The notes beneath the pieces were generated by a model, which saw nothing but the letters and a program-made list of their open reading frames with translations, was not told where the DNA came from and ran no database searches. From Neurospora tetrasperma FGSC 2508 (lineage: Eukaryota > Ascomycota > Sordariomycetes > Sordariales > Sordariaceae), in contig NW_009799101.1 in assembly GCF_000213175.1 (NCBI RefSeq), positions 1,975,631-2,039,630 of the forward strand: a stretch of 64,000 nucleotides of DNA. Reading direction: 5' to 3'. The translations under genes and the position numbers were made by a program. How positions within the stretch are numbered: the stretch's first letter is position 1; each line of letters opens with the position of its first letter. Positions 58,465-64,000 of this stretch are shown in pieces.

Positions 58465-60126
58465 CGTGGCCGGAATTGGGTGAGGATGCAAGGTTGCCGG
58501 ATTGTCGCTTTACGCCGCCCGTCTGTAGTCGGTTGCTGCAGTCTCTTCTATTCGTGATGACGGCGTGTATGGCATGGAGGGGAGACGGCGATCGATAACT
58601 GTACTTGTAGCAACGGGGAACGGTCAAATTGTTGTAGTAGAAATCCTGAATATAGTCCGATATTTGTCGAGGAGGACGAAAAAGGGACGTTGGCGTCAAA
58701 CAGAAGTCAGATGGACGAGCGAGCCTCACAAGTTCGATCAAGATGGTGTTTGGATGGGAAAAGGCGGCGAGGCAAGATCAGACGGAGGCGAGAATCTAGC
58801 AGGTCCCGTCCGTCGTGGTTGAGAACCTCAACGGCCACACACAAGCCCAGACAATATAAGACACAGGACAATCAATTGGAGCCCGCTCTTGGGCGGCGGG
58901 TTTGGGGCCTGGGGTTGGATTGTTGATCCGGACCGGCGGTTGGAGATCGAAAACTTTGCTAGTGCAGGGTGCGCTAGTTTTGAGGACCTTGCTGGCACAC
59001 GGTAGCCGGCCCTGGATGGGCTGTTGGCGTCGTGAAGGTAAGCAGGTGATCAGATTGGATGGAAGAAAGTCAATGGGTCAGATAAGTATTGTTTCGGTCG
59101 GTAGGTAGGTACAATGGAGTGCAGGTGCCTGGGGCGCCGAGTGCGGAGAACGAAGACAAGGCAAGATGCAGGGCGGATGCGGAGGGAACTTGCAGCCTTG
59201 GATGCCTGGGTGTCGACTGCCGCAAGTTGATATCAGTGACTGCCGGTTTTGACGTCGAAGAAGTTGATTGATTTTGGACCGAGATATCCAGGCTGAGGTT
59301 GTGAAGGCGAACAATTGCAGCTCACGCAGGCTTTTTAACAAGGACCGTCCGTTCGTGATAAGAAGCAGCGAAAGCAACAAGGATCTTTATCATCGATGCC
59401 ATCATAGGTCTCCTTCTTGGCCTTGTACCTACCATAGACCACAGATCCCCGATTTGGACTCGGCCCACTTTGTTTCTCTTTTTTGTTTGGTAGCTGTCAT
59501 TAGCAATTGTCCATTATGAGTCTCAACAATTCGGCTTTCTGATGGATATCTATAGATGCTGTTTGGTCTAGCATATTTCTCTAGCCTCACATGGGCGAGT
59601 TAGGGTTGCTCAGTCAAAGAGACCCTGAGTTTTCGGGATCGAAAAAGAGCACTGGTATATACTACATACCTCTACCAAACTGTCAATGCGTTGGGACAGT
59701 TGGCAAAATTGCTCCATATCAGTTGCAACGAAGGGACTGGACAGCATTCTATCTCGATGTCTCTGCCCACCAGCTGAATCAGATGAAGTGCATGTGTTTG
59801 TGATGTGGTACCGTCCAGTTGCTCGGTGGGGACCTCTCCACTCCGTCGCCGTGTCACCAACCGTTCGGGGGAGCCGGGGTCACTGGGTCCTCGGGTGTCC
59901 CTTGGAGATACCGCGGGGGCGCGAGTCGCAAGTCGCGGGTCGCGGATCGTGGGAAATTTTATAAAGTTGAGCTTTGGGACCTTTCCACCTTTACAATTCC
60001 TCTGTCCGAATCTCCTCAGCACCTCGCTCGCCTCAAAGCCGTGGAGAGTACCCCTTGCGCGCACCCCGACAGGAAGCAGGCCCATCCAGTCCATCCAGCA
60101 GGGAAACCCCACGACAGCTAGCCACC
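58465..60126. other. Divergent intergenic region between the ZIP and NUC1 genes
   Basis: About 1.7 kb between two starts, expected to hold both promoters. No coding sequence recognised. Confidence 0.5.
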
Positions 60127-61125
60127 ATGTCGAAAGCTACCATCGCCGTCATTGCCGCCGTAAGCGCCGCCGGTGGTGCCGCGGCCACTGCCGCCATGCT
60201 CTCCCTCAAGAGCGACAAGAAGGTCGACACCACCTCGCTGAACGCTCCGGTTCCCGCTGCCCCTTCTAAGCCTGGTCCGGTCCCCGCCAGCCAGGTCTTC
60301 AGCGCGCCCGCTCTCGCCGGCGGCTATAAACCCGTCGACCCCTCGGGCTTCTTCGAGTACGGCTTCCCGGGCCCCGTCGCTGACCTCGCGACCCGCCAAG
60401 GCTTTGTGTCCTCGTACGACCGCCGCACCAAGAACCCGCACTGGACGGTGGAGCACATCACGCCCGAGTCCCTGTCCATCTCCGAAGGCGACCGCAAGAA
60501 GTCTACTTTCGTCGAAGACGAGGCGATCCCCGAAAAGTTCCGCGGCAAGCTCAAGGACTACTTCCGCTCCGGCTTCGATCGCGGGCACCAGGTTCCCGCG
60601 GCCGACTGCAAGTGGTCGCAAGCCGCCATGGACGACACCTTTTACCTGTCCAACATGTGCCCGCAGGTGGGCGAGGGTTTCAACCGCGACTACTGGGCGC
60701 ACTTTGAGGATTTCTGCCGTCGCTTGACGAAGCAGTACCCTTCCGTCCGCATCGTCACCGGACCTCTGTACCTGCCCAAGCGCGACCCCAGCGACAACAA
60801 GTGGTACGTCAAGTACGAGATGATCGGGCAGCCCCCTAACGTGGCGGTGCCGACGCACTTTTACAAGGTCATCTTTGCCGAGGACGGCAAGAAGGGAGGA
60901 AATGTTGCGCTAGGAGCCTTCGTGTTGCCCAACGCCAAGATCCCCAACGATAAGCCGCTGCAGGACTTTGAGGTGCCCCTGGAGGCGGTCGAGAGGGCGA
61001 GCGGTCTCGAGTTTGCGAGCAAGTTGCCGGTACAGAGGAGGAAGAGGCTGTGTGCGGAGGCGAACTGCTCCCTTATTGTCAAGGACTATGCCGAGAGGCA
61101 GAAGTCGTTTGGCAAGAAGCAGTAG
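60127..61125 (+). CDS. nuc1: Mitochondrial DNA/RNA non-specific endonuclease, NUC1/EndoG (332 aa)
   Basis: A single exon; the ATG at 60127 sits in GCCACCATGT, a near-ideal fungal start context. Residues 1-30 form a hydrophobic Ala-rich segment consistent with a mitochondrial signal anchor, followed by a Pro/Ala linker. The nuclease domain (~70-310) carries the active-site motif DRGHQVPAAD, with His154 as general base, and SNMCPQVGEGFNRDYW with the metal-binding Asn. The family is the beta-beta-alpha-metal DNA/RNA non-specific nucleases. In yeast Nuc1 is in the inner membrane, degrades DNA and RNA, and can move to the nucleus during cell death. Codon use is strongly GC-biased at third positions, suggesting high expression. 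Length matches fungal NUC1 (about 330 aa). Confidence 0.95.
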   Translation: MSKATIAVIAAVSAAGGAAATAAMLSLKSDKKVDTTSLNAPVPAAPSKPGPVPASQVFSAPALAGGYKPVDPSGFFEYGFPGPVADLATRQGFVSSYDRRTKNPHWTVEHITPESLSISEGDRKKSTFVEDEAIPEKFRGKLKDYFRSGFDRGHQVPAADCKWSQAAMDDTFYLSNMCPQVGEGFNRDYWAHFEDFCRRLTKQYPSVRIVTGPLYLPKRDPSDNKWYVKYEMIGQPPNVAVPTHFYKVIFAEDGKKGGNVALGAFVLPNAKIPNDKPLQDFEVPLEAVERASGLEFASKLPVQRRKRLCAEANCSLIVKDYAERQKSFGKKQ

Positions 61126-62194
61126 AGGGATAACAAAGGTATTTTGGGGAGAAGAAGGGGGGGGAGGGATAGAGAGAGAAAGAGAGAGAGAAAAATGGTT
61201 GTATCGAGGATGGTATTACCCAAGATGACCTCTTGTGTACACCTCGATTTCTTGCTGTGACGAAGGTTGGGGATGAGGTCGATAAATGGGAGTCTAGCGG
61301 AGAAGGCCGCTGTGAGGCTTGTACTTACATACAGGCGGGTTGTGCATAGCATCATACATGAGCATAGTTTAGCGTTTTATGATTATACCCCCATTGGAAA
61401 GGGAACACCGTCCAAGGTCGAACTTGACAGGGTTAAAGGTGTTGGTCTACTGCATACATCAGGCATACGTGCGCTTCTACTCCTTTAGCCCTGCGGTGTG
61501 CCTACCGAACTAAAGCTCATTTTCGCGAGCTGATATATGACGGCAAGCCCATTCGCCAGGCAAGCACTCACCGACATCAGGGCATCCTTGATCACAGTAC
61601 AGTGAACCAAGCATATCAGTGCATAACGTAGGGAAGAGGTTTAAAGCTCCACGGCCAACCTTAGTAGCAGATCAGGGGATAGCAACCATGGTGATCTATT
61701 CAATGCCCACCAGCCAGCTCAAAGTCGTCTGTCTATTTGATCAAGATTCCTCACTCAAGCACCGGCGAGGTACCTATCTTTCCCAACAACATCAAGCTAG
61801 CCAAACAGATAGTTCGAAGTTAAACCCACACACGGTCGCAAACGATCGTAATCCCTTTCTCTCTTTCTCCCTTTCCTTTGTTCATCGTTCCCGCCTTCCA
61901 AGTGTTGTTCGTCTGATCTTGTCTCGGTTGGGTATACGTTCACACCGCTCTGATCAACACATCCATCCAATCTCAAACCCTCCACCATCAATCACAGGGT
62001 ATCGGTATCCATGTCTACATGGTACGTTGTGGCTGCGATAGCCATCTGGATGGAAGATCAGCATCATTGGTCAGTCAGTTAGTCAGTCAGTCAGTCAGTC
62101 ATGACCCTAACCATCGACATAGGTGATCAACGTTGATGTAAACATACCAACCCCCATTCAACTACCCCCCCTTCTCTCTTCATAGACCGCAGTC
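61126..62194. other. Convergent intergenic region
   Basis: About 1.1 kb between the 3' ends of NUC1 and the small gene. A purine-rich GA tract follows the NUC1 stop and a (GTCA)n microsatellite lies at about 62,070-62,100. Confidence 0.5.
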
Positions 62195-62736
62195 TTAACC
62201 AGACTGGTACTTCTTCTTGGAGTAAGCCGTAGTAGTCGAAGCCTCCGTCTCCTCGGGCTTCTGGTCCTTCGCGGACTCATCCTTGAAACTAGAGTCTTTA
62301 GACTCGTCCTTCTTGGAATCGGTGGCCCCGGTCTGATCTTTGGAGACTTGCTCGTCACCTGGGAAGGTGGTGCCGCCCGTGGTGGTGTCTTGGCCGGAGG
62401 TCTGGTCGCAAAAGTAAGGGGCAGGAGCTGTTAGCAAGGGGTGTCTGGTGCGGTAGATGATGACATGACTGTGGTTGGGCTGGAGGTTCTGTGTAGAAAA
62501 ACTGGTGAGGGTTGGTGTGGAATTGGAGTGGGATGGACCATGAAAATGGTAAGGATAAGGATGCTGAGGATGAAAGGATATGAGATGATGGCCTCACGAA
62601 TGTCTCCTCGCGAGTCTGTGAGTGTTGGAGAAGACAGATGTGAGACTTAGCAAAAATTTGTCTTTTGTGAATGATCATGAAGATTAGAGGATTGGGTAAA
62701 AGGAGATAGGCAACGTACGTTATCGTAAGACGACAT
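62195..62736 (-). CDS. Small hydrophilic Ser/Thr/Lys-rich protein (about 74-80 aa)
   Basis: Proposed exons are 62736..62719 (MSSYDN, donor GTACGT), an optional 18-nt microexon 62615..62598 (TREETF, CACAG acceptor and GTGAGG donor), and 62401..62195. The last begins TSGQDTTTGGTTFPGDEQ and ends YSKKKYQSG. All three are phase 0, so the protein is 80 aa with the microexon or 74 without. It is rich in Ser, Thr, Lys, Asp and Glu with no hydrophobic core, so probably disordered. No domain is recognised. The even composition and good splice signals argue for a real gene, but the structure should be tested with transcripts. It lies 3' to 3' with NUC1. Confidence 0.5.
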
Positions 62737-63487
62737 GGTGATAGAGTTGCGAAGTATGTTAGAGAAGTGGTTGAGTGGTGCTTGTAGTAGAAGGCTATGG
62801 ATATATCATGCAGATGAGGGCATAAGACTCTCGATGCTCTTTTTCTAGATCTTTTCCTTCTTCCAACTCGGTGACTCCCTCATACTTATACTTTTTTTTG
62901 TCGGTCAAAATTCTCGTCCTCTGAATTTCTTTTTCCTTCTCCTTCCTCTTCCTATCCAAGAAAGTTCGCCGAGTAACCTTCGCCTCTCCAAACGCTTTCA
63001 TCCTACCGCTAAACAACCAAGCAAGTTCTTTCTCCACTGTACACAAAAGAACAGATTCCGCGCAACACCACCGCAACCATTCCTTGCTCCTTGAAACCAC
63101 AATCATACCCATCTCTTCCCGTTTTGCCCTTCCACGAGTCGTTTACCACCCACCCAGTCTTTCTCAGACGATACCACCATCAACCGACCGCAAGGCGAGA
63201 GGAGGAGGAGGCCACGTCGAAATCGTCTCATGCCATCATCCTCCTTCCCCCCCGTCACCTTACCGCTTGCCGCCTTCAAACTTCTTGCCGAAGTGTCTCC
63301 GGTTACCTCGACATACCCACTGTACGGTAGAGGTAACTTGTCCCACGTTTTCAGGTCTGGACTCTGAAGTAGCTCAGGTGGAAGCTCAAACGCGATCACC
63401 ATTCACTCACCCGCCTTCATTTTCGCCTTGCCGATGAGCGACATCCTTCCTTGTAATGCCTCCAGTGCAGAAGAAAATGGTACTTCC
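62737..63487. other. Upstream region of the small gene, up to the assembly gap
   Basis: Pyrimidine-rich sequence on the plus strand (purine-rich on the minus strand). Presumed promoter and leader; an unseen gene beyond the gap may also use it. Confidence 0.45.
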
Positions 63488-64000
63488 NNNNNNNNNNNNN
63501 NNNNNNNNNNNNNNNNNNNNNNNNNNNNNNNNNNNNNNNNNNNNNNNNNNNNNNNNNNNNNNNNNNNNNNNNNNNNNNNNNNNNNNNNNNNNNNNNNNNN
63601 NNNNNNNNNNNNNNNNNNNNNNNNNNNNNNNNNNNNNNNNNNNNNNNNNNNNNNNNNNNNNNNNNNNNNNNNNNNNNNNNNNNNNNNNNNNNNNNNNNNN
63701 NNNNNNNNNNNNNNNNNNNNNNNNNNNNNNNNNNNNNNNNNNNNNNNNNNNNNNNNNNNNNNNNNNNNNNNNNNNNNNNNNNNNNNNNNNNNNNNNNNNN
63801 NNNNNNNNNNNNNNNNNNNNNNNNNNNNNNNNNNNNNNNNNNNNNNNNNNNNNNNNNNNNNNNNNNNNNNNNNNNNNNNNNNNNNNNNNNNNNNNNNNNN
63901 NNNNNNNNNNNNNNNNNNNNNNNNNNNNNNNNNNNNNNNNNNNNNNNNNNNNNNNNNNNNNNNNNNNNNNNNNNNNNNNNNNNNNNNNNNNNNNNNNNNN
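63488..64000. other. Assembly gap (run of N)
   Basis: All bases are N to the end of the window; nothing can be said about content. Confidence 1.

Overview
This window is nuclear DNA of a filamentous ascomycete, most likely a sordariomycete close to Neurospora or Sordaria. Genes are spaced 1-5 kb apart on both strands. Introns are short with GT..AG ends and GTAAGT/GTATGT-type donors. Coding sequence is GC-richer than the one AT-rich island, and that island is a transposon cluster mutated by C-to-T / G-to-A changes of the repeat-induced point mutation (RIP) type. The last 513 bases are an assembly gap.

Layout. 0.2-4.9 kb: a thioredoxin-like AhpC/TSA protein and a Zn(2)-Cys(6) transcription factor, both minus. 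6.5-13.2 kb: an AT-rich island bounded by inverted repeats (39 bp perfect, about 70 bp overall). It holds a decayed long plus-strand frame of unknown identity, a decayed Tc1/mariner-type DDE transposase on the minus strand, and a nested gag-only LTR retrotransposon with two 322-bp LTRs. 14.06-14.38 kb: a 315-bp MITE flanked by TA. 14.4-19 kb: no gene recognised. 19-21.9 kb: CDC48/p97 (plus). 25-27.3 kb: FHA-forkhead transcription factor (minus). 29.9-34 kb: CLU clustered-mitochondria protein (minus). 35.3-38.2 kb: a 970-residue protein I do not recognise (plus). 42.9-44.8 kb: ferric-reductase-family oxidoreductase (plus). 46.2-47.1 kb: Yippee-like protein (plus). 48.6-50.0 kb: SLC35F6-like transporter (minus). 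51.3-52.4 kb: DUF2985 membrane protein (minus). 53.6-54.1 kb: tRNA endonuclease subunit Sen15 (plus). 54.2-55.9 kb: zinc alcohol dehydrogenase-like enzyme (minus). 56.8-58.5 kb: ZRT3-like ZIP transporter (minus). 60.1-61.1 kb: mitochondrial nuclease NUC1 (plus). 62.2-62.7 kb: a small hydrophilic protein (minus).

The host genes are mostly independent housekeeping functions: AAA protein segregation, mitochondrial distribution and mitochondrial nuclease, metal reduction and zinc transport, tRNA splicing. They do not form an obvious cluster. Exon structures were rebuilt by hand from splice consensus, phase and protein motifs, and most join cleanly in frame. The most unusual part is the 6.5-13.2 kb island. 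There the unidentified frame stays in register for more than 2 kb and resumes after the LTR element, all three inferred catalytic acidic residues of the transposase are changed by G-to-A, and mutation seems to stop at the inverted repeats. No tRNA, rRNA or CRISPR was recognised.
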